This document shows positions 10,078 to 20,276 of a DNA stretch of 64,000 bases, one piece after another; within the stretch, counting starts at the first letter, position 1, and every line of letters begins with the position of its first letter. Source of the stretch: Henckelia pumila (Eukaryota; Streptophyta; Magnoliopsida; Lamiales; Gesneriaceae); NCBI RefSeq assembly GCF_033568475.1, contig NC_133120.1:87004151-87068150 (forward strand). Direction: 5' to 3'. The notes under the pieces were generated by a model. The model was not told where the DNA came from. It searched no databases and was given only the letters and a program-made list of their open reading frames with translations. The position numbers and the translations under genes are program-made.

Positions 10078-12713
10078 TGTAACACCCGGTATTTTAAATA
10101 CGTAAATTCGCATGCATAATTAGGATATTTAATTATTTAAATTTTAGATTTATGGGTTAAATAATTATGTGAATTATTTGTGCATGATTTAATTTATTTT
10201 TAAGCACTTAACCCATAATTAGTGATTTTTATGATTTTTAGTATTTTAATTATTTTATCGCGTAGACTGGACCGTGGACGGACGAGATGACAACTTTCTA
10301 GCCAATTAATTTCATGAGCCTTTTTAGAGCCCTAAAATATTATTTTGAGTTTTATTATCTCAAAATTTTTAGTATTTAATTTTATATAATTTTAGGAGTC
10401 CATTTTTATTCAAAATAAGCCAAAATATTGACTTTTTAGTATTTTTAAAATTTCCTAAATTTATAATTTCGGGATTTTCATATGTTTAACTTAAATTATC
10501 AGATTTTAACTTTTATTTAGAGTTTTAAAATTTTATGTTTTATATTTAAAACTTTTAATTAACCTAAAACCTATTTTAATTAAAAACCTAAACCTAATCT
10601 CCCCAAACCCCATGTTATTTTTCCACTCAGCCGACACCCCTCCTCCATCTTCATCTTCTTCCTCGAACCAAAGCCAAGGTGACTCCATAGCTCGATTTTC
10701 TGTAAGTTTTGAAGGGTTGTTCATCGTTCGTCGTCCCGGGAATCGTTCTACGCGCTTCTAAACTCAAACATCGGTGAAAGACATGATTCCTTCTCTATTT
10801 ATCGTACCATATCAGTTGTTATGGTGTGTGTGTGTATGCATCGATTTTTATTTAAGTTTTCTTTTAGAAATTCAATCGGTTTTGATGTATGCATATGGTT
10901 CTTGAAATTGTTGATCATGTTCACGTTTTTTTTACTAGTCATGGTTGTTCTAGCTGCTGGTTGAGGGTCCCTAGGTCGAGAGAGGGTGGTTTGGACTCGA
11001 GTGGTTCGAGCCAAACGAGCCCAGGTTTGGAGTTGGTGCAGATCGGCCTCCATGGGGTGTGCAGCTAGGGTTCGTGGAATGGGGCTCGAGCTGGGTTCCT
11101 TGGGCTGCATGGGGTCGGGGTCTTGGTTAGGTTCGAACCGCCCAGACGTGGGCTACGTCTGGGCGGCAGGGCTCCGGCCAGGGGTGGCCGGAGCAGGGCG
11201 GCAGCAGCCCTAGAAGGGCTGCTGCACGCGGCGGCCGAGAAGGAGAGGGGAGGGGGAGTTTCGGGTTTAGGGTTTTAGGTGTGGTCCGGGTTGGGTCTGT
11301 GGTCTGGGTCGGGTCAGTAGGGTATAGGGTCGGGTTAAGTTGGTCCAGGTCCGGGTTCGGTGGGCCGGGCTCGAGTCTTTTTATTTTTAAAGTATTTTAT
11401 GAATTAATTGGTTTTTGGGCCAATTAATTAGAAATAAAATTATTTGGACTCCCAAATAATTTTATTTGGGCTTTTAAAATTTTAATTAAGTTATTCCATT
11501 AATTTTATGGGCTTTTGAGTCCATAAAAGTTATTGGGCCAGTCTTTGGGCTTTTGGGCCCATTGGGCCAGTTTAAGTTGTTATTGGGCCTAGAATGTTTT
11601 ATGGGCTTTAAATTATTTTATTGGGCTTAGAACAATTTTATTGGACTTAAGTATGTTATTGGGCCAGATTTAAATAATTGGGTTTGAGTGTTAGGGCCAG
11701 CAGTCCAGTACAATCCATGAGAAATTTGCATGTGTCCTGATTATATATTTAATTATTTTTATGCATTGAAGTTATTTTAATATTTATATGTTAGTAAGAA
11801 ATTAAATTAAATATATATGAAGGACACACATTTTATTTAAGTACATGCATTCATGAAATAATTTTATACATAATTAAATGTTTAAGGCTGAGCAATAATA
11901 AAATATTTTATGTTGGAAGTTGAAGTAGTGTGACAATTTAAGGGGGATTCGTCCCCATATGTGAACTATTGAAGGGCAGTTTACTGCCAATTTAAGAGGT
12001 GATTCGTCACCGCCACGTACGTTGGTTTCCACGCTGATCAGTATTTAATGTATGATTTAAGGTTACACTACGGATACAACCATGCGATGTTAGAAAATTA
12101 ATTGCTCAACAATGTTTATGTATTATGTTATTTAAGTTAATTTAAGTTATGTTTATGCCATGTTATTTTTAAGCATGTTCATTCATGTATATGTTATGTA
12201 TTAATATTCAATTGTTTTAAATTATTTTAAACCCTTGTTATGTTAGCATGTTGGGCCTCTAGGCTCACTACACTGGTATGGTGCAGGTGAGTTCGTAGAG
12301 GAGGATGTAGCTCCTACCGGCAGCGAGGACATATGAGCGGACATGCAGTGACCCCGTGACCGTGATAGATGTCTGAGTCACATGCATGTTTTGATTATGT
12401 CAGCATGTTACACATTTTATATTATTTTTCAGTGGTTGTGTGTTTTGAATATTTTATTGAATATTGCCAGTGCATGCAAATTTTAATCATTTTATTTATG
12501 CAGTACTTTTAATTAAATGTTTGACTCAGATATTATTTTATTTAAAGAAGGAAATTCTTTTATTTAAGTTTTTATTTATGTATTTTAAATCTTTTTATTC
12601 TGTGCATGTATGTATGGGCATATATGTGCATATTTTATTTAGTAAGTATATATAAAAAAAAAAAAATTCCGCATATTTGTTTATTTAATAATTATAGAGT
12701 TAGGGTCGTTTCA
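10078..12713 (+). repeat. 5' LTR of the Gypsy element
   Basis: 2,636 bp. It contains an AT-rich first 500 bp, a GC-rich section (about 10950-11390) with a TTTAGGGTTTTAGG stretch and many GGGTC/GGGTT words, and a section (about 11515-11700) with repeated ATTGGGC words. A hairpin cluster (11943-12011) follows. No gene is expected here. Frames such as 10533-10724 (-) and 10986-11213 (+) recur in the 3' LTR only because the LTRs are near-identical. Confidence 0.95.
11943..12011 (+). promoter_or_regulatory. Triple hairpin array in 5' LTR
   Basis: Three perfect 5 bp stems with 4 nt loops lie within 69 bp. They are GGGGA-TTCG-TCCCC (11943-11956), GGCAG-TTTA-CTGCC (11975-11988) and GGTGA-TTCG-TCACC (11998-12011). 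The first and third are each preceded by CAATTTAAG and look like duplicated units whose stems differ by a compensating G:C to T:A pair. The array is repeated unchanged in the 3' LTR at 19444-19512. A role in the element's RNA, such as packaging, export or translation, is only inferred. Confidence 0.75.
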
Positions 12714-12715
12714 GT

Positions 12716-12727
12716 TGGTATCAAAGC
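12716..12727 (+). promoter_or_regulatory. Primer-binding site
   Basis: TGGTATCAAAGC lies three bases after the 5' LTR. It matches the complement of the initiator tRNA-Met 3' end (TGGTATCAGAGC) except for G-to-A at position 9. This is the usual primer class for plant Gypsy elements. Confidence 0.9.
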
Positions 12728-12899
12728 ACGGTCCTCGGAGGGGTCATTACTGCTATGCGAGCTCAGAAATCCACGCTACCGGTCTGTAAGTTTTAAGTGG
12801 TTATAGCATGATTTAATTTTTAGAATTTAAGTTAGCATTAATTTTAAACAACTTAGTTATGCATGGCGATTTACGTAAAGAAATATGTGGTGGTGCAGA

Positions 12900-13964
12900 A
12901 TGCCTCCTAGACCGATGAACAGACGTGGGGGATCTCCACCTACACCTACACCTACACCTCCACCTCCGCAGAACCCTCTAGCAGCATTGGAGCAGGCCAA
13001 TGCGAATATGATGGCAGGGATTACTGCTCTGTTAGAGCAGCAGGCTACTCGTCCCAGGTTGTCCCATGAGGAGGACGTTGCTGAGAGGTTCCAGAAGAAG
13101 GGACCCAAGGAGTTTGTTGATACCACCGATCCTTTGGTGGCTGAGGGATGGATTCGCTCTCTGGAGTCCATCTTTGCTTATATGGGGATCACAGACACCG
13201 ACAGGGTGAACTGTGCGACGTACATGCTGAGGGATGACGCAGCGCTTTGGTGGGAGGGTGCTGTCAGGGGAGTTCACCTTCCTACACTGACATGGACAGA
13301 GTTTAGGCGTATCTTCTACGCCAAGTACTTCACTGAGGATGTGCGCAGTCGCATGATCCGTGAGTTTATGAGTCTCCGTCAGGGGGACAAGACAGTGGTT
13401 GAGTATGTGAGGCAGTTCGAGAGGGGCTGTCACTTTGTGCCTCTGATTTCAGATAGTCCACCAGAGAAGTTGAGGCAGTTCGTGGAGGGTTTGAAGGTGG
13501 ATATCAAGCATGATGTTCGCATGGCAGACGTCCTTACTTATGAGTCTGCAGTCAGTAGAGCTTTGCGTTCCGAGGAGGGTCGGAGAGAGATTCAGAGAGA
13601 GCAGCAGGGGAAGAGGCAGTTTCAGGCTGGGTATCAGCGACCATCTTCGCAGCCTCCTGCGAAGAAGCAGTTTACAGGGCCGGCTAAGGGCCCGAATCCA
13701 CAGCAGAGGCCACAGCAGCAGAGGCCGCAGCAGCAGAGGGACGGGGCCCCTAATGCCATAGCTTATCCTACTTGCCCGAAGTGTCAGAAGATGCATTCGG
13801 GACCTTGTCTATTGGGAGCAGGAGTTTGCTACCACTGTAGGGAGCCAGGGCATCAGATAGCTAACTGCCCGAGGAAGAAGAACACCGCTGGTAGGGTGTT
13901 TGTGATGCAGGCCGAGGAGGTAGATCCAGACACCTCCTTGATCACCAGTATATCTTACCCCTAA
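12900..13964 (+). CDS. Gag protein of the Gypsy element
   Basis: The ATG at 12900 (MPPRPMNRRGG) is chosen over an in-frame ATG at 12885 because MPPR-type starts are usual in this clade. The product is 354 aa. It has a Pro/Thr-rich N-terminus, then the retrotransposon gag domain (around the WW/LT-WTEF region to GLK), a Gln/Pro-rich linker, and a CCHC zinc knuckle (CYHCREPGHQIANC, about residues 308-321). The unspliced frame closes at TAA 13962-13964. Without that stop, reading would pass through an intron-like block into protease. Gag forms the virus-like particle of the element. The frame is intact. Confidence 0.92.
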   Translation: MPPRPMNRRGGSPPTPTPTPPPPQNPLAALEQANANMMAGITALLEQQATRPRLSHEEDVAERFQKKGPKEFVDTTDPLVAEGWIRSLESIFAYMGITDTDRVNCATYMLRDDAALWWEGAVRGVHLPTLTWTEFRRIFYAKYFTEDVRSRMIREFMSLRQGDKTVVEYVRQFERGCHFVPLISDSPPEKLRQFVEGLKVDIKHDVRMADVLTYESAVSRALRSEEGRREIQREQQGKRQFQAGYQRPSSQPPAKKQFTGPAKGPNPQQRPQQQRPQQQRDGAPNAIAYPTCPKCQKMHSGPCLLGAGVCYHCREPGHQIANCPRKKNTAGRVFVMQAEEVDPDTSLITSISYP

Positions 13965-14150
13965 CATTTTAATAATTTTCCTTTGGTTAAAATTTCGTCT
14001 TTAATTTGGAATTTGTTGTCATTTGGGTTATTTAACTGCATGTTAGAATAGGAAGCATGTTTTACTTGTGATTAGAATTAAGAATTAGTAGTGACTCGTT
14101 GGGGAAAATTTAGTAGTGGTATGAAACTGTTGGGAATTTTCTGCGTGCAG
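13948..14150 (+). other. Putative gag-pol intron
   Basis: The block starts GTATAT and ends TGCGTGCAG. It is 203 bp, AT-rich and contains stop codons, including the gag stop. Removing it joins codon phase exactly: ACC A|GG AGA, giving a short ITR-RIL junction that leads into VGGNSTFALLDSG and the protease motif. In related elements gag and protease are usually continuous at this point. The GT-AG borders and phase are seen directly; actual splicing is inferred. Confidence 0.6.
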
Positions 14151-17100
14151 GGAGAATTCTAGTTGGGGGCAACTCCACGTTTGCGTTGCTAGATTCAGGG
14201 GCTACGCATTCGTTTATCTTCCTGGAGTTTATCAGGCGGGTAGGCATCACACCTGAGAGTAGTGACAGTGGGTATGATGTTACTATGCCGTCAGGGCAGA
14301 TTATTTCTACCTCGAAGATTATTCGAGGACTGGAGTTAGAGCTGCAGGGACACTCCATTCGAGCAGATGTGGTGGTTTTGCCATTGAGTGGATTCGATTT
14401 GATTTTGGGTATGGACTGGTTGACAGTCAATGGTGCTTCGATTGATTTTCGTCGGAGATCAGTGTCAGTGAGACCTACAGTGGGCGACCCGTTCACTTTT
14501 CATACATCTCAGAGCGGTGATATTCCTCAGGTGATATCTCTTATTCAGGCGAGGAAGTTGTTGAGACGGGGTTGCCAGGGGTTTCTAGCGAGTATTGTCA
14601 CGACTTCAGAGCCATCTAGCAGATCATTATCAGAGATAGAGGTGGTTCGTGACTTTTCGGATGTCTTTCCGGAGGATGTTGCCGGAATTCCACCAGTGAG
14701 AGAGGTGGAGTTCAGCATCGACTTAGTGCCAGACACCGTGCCTATCTCTAAGGCACCGTACAGACTTGCTCCTACCGAGATGAAAGAGTTGAAGGAGCAG
14801 ATTCAGGAGTTGTTAGAGAAAGGCTTTGTTCGTCCTAGCTTTTCTCCGTGAGGAGCTCCGGTGTTATTTGTGAAGAAGAAGGATGGCAGTATGAGATTGT
14901 GCATCGATTACCGAGAGCTCAACAGGGTCACAGTGAAGAACAAGTATCCATTGCCGAGGATAGAGGATTTATTTGACCAGTTGCAGGGAGCTTCGGTGTT
15001 CTCCAAGATCGACCTGCGATCTGGTTATCATCAGTTGCGTGTTAGAGATGCAGATGTGTCCAAGACTGCTTTCAGGACACGATATGGGCATTACGAGTTC
15101 TTAGTGATGCCATTTGGGATGACCAATGCTCCAGCGGTTTTCATGGATCTCATGAACCGAGTCTTTCAGCCGTATTTAGATCAGTTCATCATAGTCTTTA
15201 TTGATGATATTTTGATCTATTCTAGGAGCATCAAGGAGCATAGACAGCATCTTCAGATAGCCTTGCAGACTTTGAGGGAGCATAGTTTGTATGCCAAGTT
15301 CAGCAAGTGCGAGTTTTGGCTTGAGCAGGTGGCATTTCTGGGCCACATTATTTCGAGAGATGGGATTGCAGTTGATCGGTCGAAGGTTGAGGCAGTGCAG
15401 AATTGGGGTATTCCAAAGAATGCTTCAGAGATTCGCAGTTTCTTGGGTTTGGCAGGATATTATCGGAAGTTCATCAAGGGTTTTTCCTCTATTGCAGTAC
15501 CCTTGACTTCCTTGACCAAGAAGAATGCGAAGTTTATCTGGAGTTCAGACTGTCAGAGGAGCTTCGATCAGCTGAAGGAAGCACTCACTACTGCACTAGT
15601 GTTAGCAGTGACAGTACCACACGAGGAGTTAGTGGTGTACACCGATGCGTCTAAGCTGGGTTTAGGCGCAGTACTTATGCAGTGTGGCAAGGTTATTGCG
15701 TATGCGTCGAGGCAGCTGAAGGTTCATGAGCAGAATTACCCGACGCATGACTTGGAGTTGGCAGCAGTGGTTTTCGCTTTGAAAATCTGGAGGCACTATC
15801 TGTATGGAGAGAATTGTAAGATTTTCACAGACCACAAGAGTCTCAAGTACTTCTTCACACAGAAGGAGTTGAACATGAGACAGCGCAGATGGTTGGAGTT
15901 GGTGAAGGACTATGACTGTGACATTAGCTACCATTCGGGTAAAGCTAATGTAGTGGCCGATGCTTTGAGTCGGAAGTCGTCAGTGGTATCATGTTTGACC
16001 GTACAGTTACCACTACAGAGCGACATTCAGAGATTTGGCTTGGAGTGTTATCCGAGTGGCCATGCACCGAGCTTGTCAGTGTTGACGGTGCAGCCAGTTC
16101 TGCGAGATCGGATTAGGGAGGGACAGTCTACTGATGAGGAGTTGCAGCGATGGAGACAGAGAGATGAGGCTAGAGGTAACCTCTTGTATACAGTGGAGGA
16201 TGGTATCGTTCAGTACCGTGGTAGGATGTGGGTACCGAACGTCGATCAATTGAGAGCTGAGATTTTAGCAGAGGCTCACACATCTCCGTACTCCATTCAC
16301 CCCGGAAGTACGAAGATGTACAAAGATTTGCAGCTATTGTATTGGTGGCCCGGGATGAAGAGTGACATCGGGAGAGTGGTGTCAGAGTGCTTGACTTGTC
16401 AGCAAGTCAAGGCAGAGCATCAGCGTCCAGCAGGACTTCTTAGATCTCTTCCTATTCCGGAATGGAAATGGGAGAATATTACGATGGACTTTGTGGTTGG
16501 CTTACCGAGGAGTGCCAGAGGTTGCACAGCGATTTGGGTGATTGTGGATAGACTCACCAAGTCAGCTCATTTCTTGCCGGTGAGGACTACTTATTCTTTG
16601 ACACAGTATGCAGAGCTTTACATCAGAGAGATTGTTAGACTGCATGGCATACCAGTGTCTATTGTGTCAGAAAGAGATCCGAGATTTACATCTGCATTTT
16701 GGAAGAGTCTGCACATAGCTTTGGGGACGAGGCTTTTGTTCAGTACAGCATTTCATCCCCAGACAGATGGTCAGTCTGAGAGGGTGATCCAGGTTCTCGA
16801 GGATCTTCTGAGAGCTTGTGTCATTGATTTTCGGGGCTCTTGGGAGACTAGACTGCCATTAGTGGAGTTTACCTATAACAACAGTTTTCAGTCGTCTATA
16901 GGTATGACTCCTTATGCAGCGTTGTATGGGAGGAGATGCAGATCTCCTGTGCATTGGGATGAGGTTGGTGAGCGGATTCTACTGGGTCCTGAGATTGTGC
17001 AGCAGACAGCTGACATAGTGACTTAGATTCGAGATCGGATGAGGACTGCTCAGAGTCGGCAGAAGAGTTATGCAGATGCCAGACGACGAGATTTGGAGTT

Positions 17101-17524
17101 CGCTGTAGGTGATCACGTATTCCTGAAGGTGTCACCGATGAAGAGAGTAGTACGTTTTGGCCGGAGAGTCAAGCTTAATCCGAGGTATATAGGGCCATTC
17201 GAGATCTTGGAGAGAGTTGGCACGTTGGCCTACCGTTTAGCTCTACCACCAGGACTAGCGGCAGTGCACAACGTTTTCCATGTATCCATGCTTCGGAGAT
17301 ATGTCTCTAACCCGTCGCATGTGTTGGATTTCGAGCCCTTACAGTTGCCACCAGATCTAGTGTATGAGGAGAGGCCAGTGCGGATCTTGGCAAGGGAGGA
17401 GCGGAGGCTTAGGACGCGGGTCATACCGATGGTCAGAGTCCAGTGGCTGAATCACTCGGAGGAGGAAGCTACTTGGGAGACCGAGGCAGATATGAGGACT
17501 CGCTACCCGGAGTTGTTCGGGTAA
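14151..17524 (+). pseudogene. Pol polyprotein of the Gypsy element, two stops
   Basis: One reading frame throughout, interrupted by TGA at 14849-14851 and TAG at 17024-17026. Domains in order: aspartic protease (LLDSGATHSF, about 14186), reverse transcriptase with the FIDD catalytic motif (about 15200), RNase H (YTDAS at about 15640, then DHKS and DALSR), integrase zinc finger (H-H-C-C, about 16275-16400), integrase core, and chromodomain (WLNHSEEEATWETEAD, about 17440-17490). The first stop sits just before [12 protein letters not shown], where the family has Trp. The second sits before IRDRMRTAQ, where it has Gln. Both fit C:G-to-T:A transitions. The integrase core has Glu at 16670-16672, where the second Asp of the DD35E triad belongs; exactly 35 residues separate it from the final Glu. 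Confidence 0.93.
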
Positions 17525-17554
17525 GTACTTTAATTTCGAGGACGAAATTCAATT

Positions 17555-17569
17555 TAAGGGGAGGAGAAT
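17555..17569 (+). promoter_or_regulatory. Polypurine tract
   Basis: AAGGGGAGGAGAA immediately precedes the 3' LTR start TGTAACACCC. This is the expected primer for plus-strand DNA synthesis. Confidence 0.88.
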
Positions 17570-19443
17570 TGTAACACCCGGTATTTTAAATACGTAAATC
17601 CGCATGCATAATTAGGATATTTAATTATTTAAATTTTAGATTTATGGGTTAAATAATTATGTGAATTATTTGTGCATGATTTAATTTATTTTTAAGCATT
17701 TAACCCATAATTAGTGATTTTTATGATTTTTAGTATTTTAATTATTTTATCGCGTAGACGGGACCGTGGACGGACGAGATGACAACTTTCTAGCCAATTA
17801 ATTTCATGAGCCTTTTTAGAGCTCTAAAATATTATTTTGAGTTTTATTATCTCAAAATTTTTAGTATTTAATTTTATATAATTTTAGGATTCCATTTTTA
17901 TTCAAAATAAGCCAAAATATTGACTTTTTAGTATTTTTAAAATTTCCTAAATTTATAATTTCGGGATTTTCATATGTTTAACTTAAATTATCAGATTTTA
18001 ACTTTTATTTAGAGTTTTAAAATTTTATGTTTTATATTTAAAACTTTTAATTAACCTAAAACCTATTTTAATTAAAAACCTAAACCTAATCTCCCCAAAC
18101 CCCACGTTATTTTTCCACTCAGCCGACACCCCTCCTCCATCTTCATCTTCTTCCTCGAACCAAAGCCAAGGTGACTCCATAGCTCGATTTTCTGTAAGTT
18201 TTGAAGGGTTGTTCATCGTTCGTCGTCCCGGGAATCGTTCTACGCGCTTCTAAACTCAAACATCGGTGAAAGGCATGATTCCTTCTCTATTTATCGTACC
18301 ATATCAGTTGTTATGGTGTGTGTGTGTATGCATCGATTTTTATTTAAGTTTTCTTTTAGAAATTCAATCGGTTTTGATGTATGCATATGGTTCTTGAAAT
18401 TGTTGATCATGTTCACGTTTTTTTTACTAGCCATGGTTGTTCTAGCTGCTGGTTGAGGGTCCCTAGGTCGAGAGAGGGTGGTTTGGACTCGAGTGGTTCG
18501 AGTGGTTCGAGCCAAACGAGCCCAGGTTTGGAGTTGGTGCAGATCGGCCTCCATGGGGTGCGCAGCTAGGGTTCGTGGAAGGGGGCTCGAGCTGGGTTCC
18601 TTGGGCTGCATGGGGTCGGGGTCTTGGTTAGGTTCGAACCGCCCAGACGTGGGCTACGTCTGGGCGGCGGGGCTCCGGCCAGGGGTGGCCGGAGCAGGGC
18701 GGCAGCAGCCCTAGAAGGGCTGCTGCACGCGGCGGCCGAGAAGGAGAGGGGAGGGGGAGTTTCGGGTTTAGGGTTTTAGGTGTGGTCCGGGTTGGGTCTG
18801 TGGTCTGGGTCGGGTCAGTAGGGTATAGGGTCGGGTTAAGTTGGTCCAGGTCCGGGTTCGGTGGGCCGGGCTCGAGTCTTTTTATTTTTAAAGTATTTTA
18901 TGAATTAATTGGTTTTTGGGCCAATTAATTAGAAATAAAATTATTTGGACTCCCAAATAATTTTATTTGGGCTTTTAAAATTTTAATTAAGTTATTCCAT
19001 TAATTTTATGGGCTTTTGAGTCCATAAAAGTTATTGGGCCAGTCTTTGGGCTTTTGGGCCCATTGGGCCAGTTTAAGTTGTTATTGGGCCTAGAATGTTT
19101 TATGGGCTTTAAATTATTTTATTGGGCTTAGAACAATTTTATTGGACTTAAGTATGTTATTGGGCCAGATTTAAATAATTGGGTTTGAGTGTTAGGGCCA
19201 GCAGTCCAGTACAATCCATGAGAAATTTGCATGTGTCCTGATTATATATTTAATTATTTTTATGCATTGAAGTTATTTTAATATTTATATGTTAGTAAGA
19301 AATTAAATTAAATATATATGAAGGACACACATTTTATTTAAGTACATGCATTCATGAAATAATTTTATACATAATTAAATGTTTAAGGCTGAGCAATAAT
19401 AAAATATTTTATGTTGGAAGTTGAAGTAGTGTGACAATTTAAG

Positions 19444-19512
19444 GGGGATTCGTCCCCATATGTGAACTATTGAAGGGCAGTTTACTGCCAATTTAAGAGG
19501 TGATTCGTCACC
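19444..19512 (+). promoter_or_regulatory. Triple hairpin array in 3' LTR
   Basis: Identical to the array in the 5' LTR: stems at 19444-19457, 19476-19489 and 19499-19512 with TTCG, TTTA and TTCG loops. Confidence 0.75.
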
Positions 19513-19834
19513 GCCACGTACGTTGGTTTCCACGCTGATCAGTATTTAATGTATGATTTAAGGTTACACTACGGATACAACCATGCGATGTTAGAAAATT
19601 AATTGCTCAACAATGTTTATGTATTATGTTATTTAAGTTAATTTAAGTTATGTTTATGCCATGTTATTTTTAAGCATGTTCATTCATGTATATGTTATGT
19701 ATTAATATTCAATTGTTTTAAATTATTTTAAACCCTTGTTATGTTAGCATGTTGGGCCTCTAGGCTCACTACACTGGTATGGTGCAGGTGAGTTCGTAGA
19801 GGAGGATGTAGCTCCTACCGGCGGCGAGGACATA

Positions 19835-19946
19835 TGAGCGGACATGCAGTGACCCCGTGACCGTGATAGATGTCTGAGTCACATGCATGTTGAGCGGACA
19901 TGCAGTGACCCCGTGACCGTGATAGATGTCTGAGTCACATGCATGT
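19835..19946 (+). repeat. 56 bp tandem duplication in 3' LTR only
   Basis: Two perfect copies (19835-19890 and 19891-19946) beginning TGAGCGGACATG and ending ACATGCATGT. The 5' LTR has one copy (about 12332-12387), so the duplication arose during or after insertion. Confidence 0.93.
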
Positions 19947-20276
19947 TTTGATTATGTCAGCATGTTACACATTTTATATTATTTTTCAGTGGTTGTGTGT
20001 TTTGAATATTTTATTGAATATTGTCAGTGCATGCAAATTTTAATCATTTTATTTATGCAGTACTTTTAATTAAATGTTTGACTCAGATATTATTTTATTT
20101 AAAGAAGGAAATTCTTTTATTTAAGTTTTTATTTATGTATTTTAAATCTTTTTATTATGTGCATGTATGTATGGGCATATATGTGCATATTTTATTTAGT
20201 AAGTATATATATAAAAAAAAAAATTTCCGCATATTTGTTTATTTAATAATTATAGAGTTAGGGTCGTTTCATTGTT

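Larger units (their letters stand above)
10078..20271 (+). mobile_element. Ty3/Gypsy chromovirus (Tekay/Del type), full length
   Basis: Complete element of 10,194 bp: LTR (10078-12713), primer site, gag, intron-like block, protease, reverse transcriptase, RNase H, integrase and chromodomain, polypurine tract, LTR (17570-20271). The flanking 5 bp TSD is TTGTT (10073-10077 and 20272-20276). LTRs begin TGTAACACCC and end GTCGTTTCA. Domain order, the very long LTRs and a C-terminal chromodomain point to the Tekay/Del lineage. The LTRs differ by about 15 substitutions by eye plus two short tandem duplications in the 3' LTR, so the insertion is recent. It is not autonomous, because pol has two stops and an altered integrase active site. 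Confidence 0.95.
17570..20271 (+). repeat. 3' LTR of the Gypsy element
   Basis: 2,702 bp, near-identical to the 5' LTR. It is longer mainly because of a 56 bp tandem duplication at 19835-19946 and a 9 bp AGTGGTTCG duplication near 18490. The hairpin array is at 19444-19512. Confidence 0.95.

Noticed and set aside
9670-10119. 149 aa open frame between the older LTR and the Gypsy element
   Set aside because: It crosses the Gypsy insertion junction at 10078, has no known motif, and consists largely of repeated TTCGAAATTTCAGA-type LTR words.
10533-11213. Frames in the 5' LTR repeated at 18025-18714
   Set aside because: They recur only because the LTRs are near-identical copies. There is no domain and no conservation pattern beyond that.
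13032-13796. Minus-strand frames of 115-133 aa opposite gag
   Set aside because: Antisense shadows of the gag coding region, with compositions expected from reversed codons.
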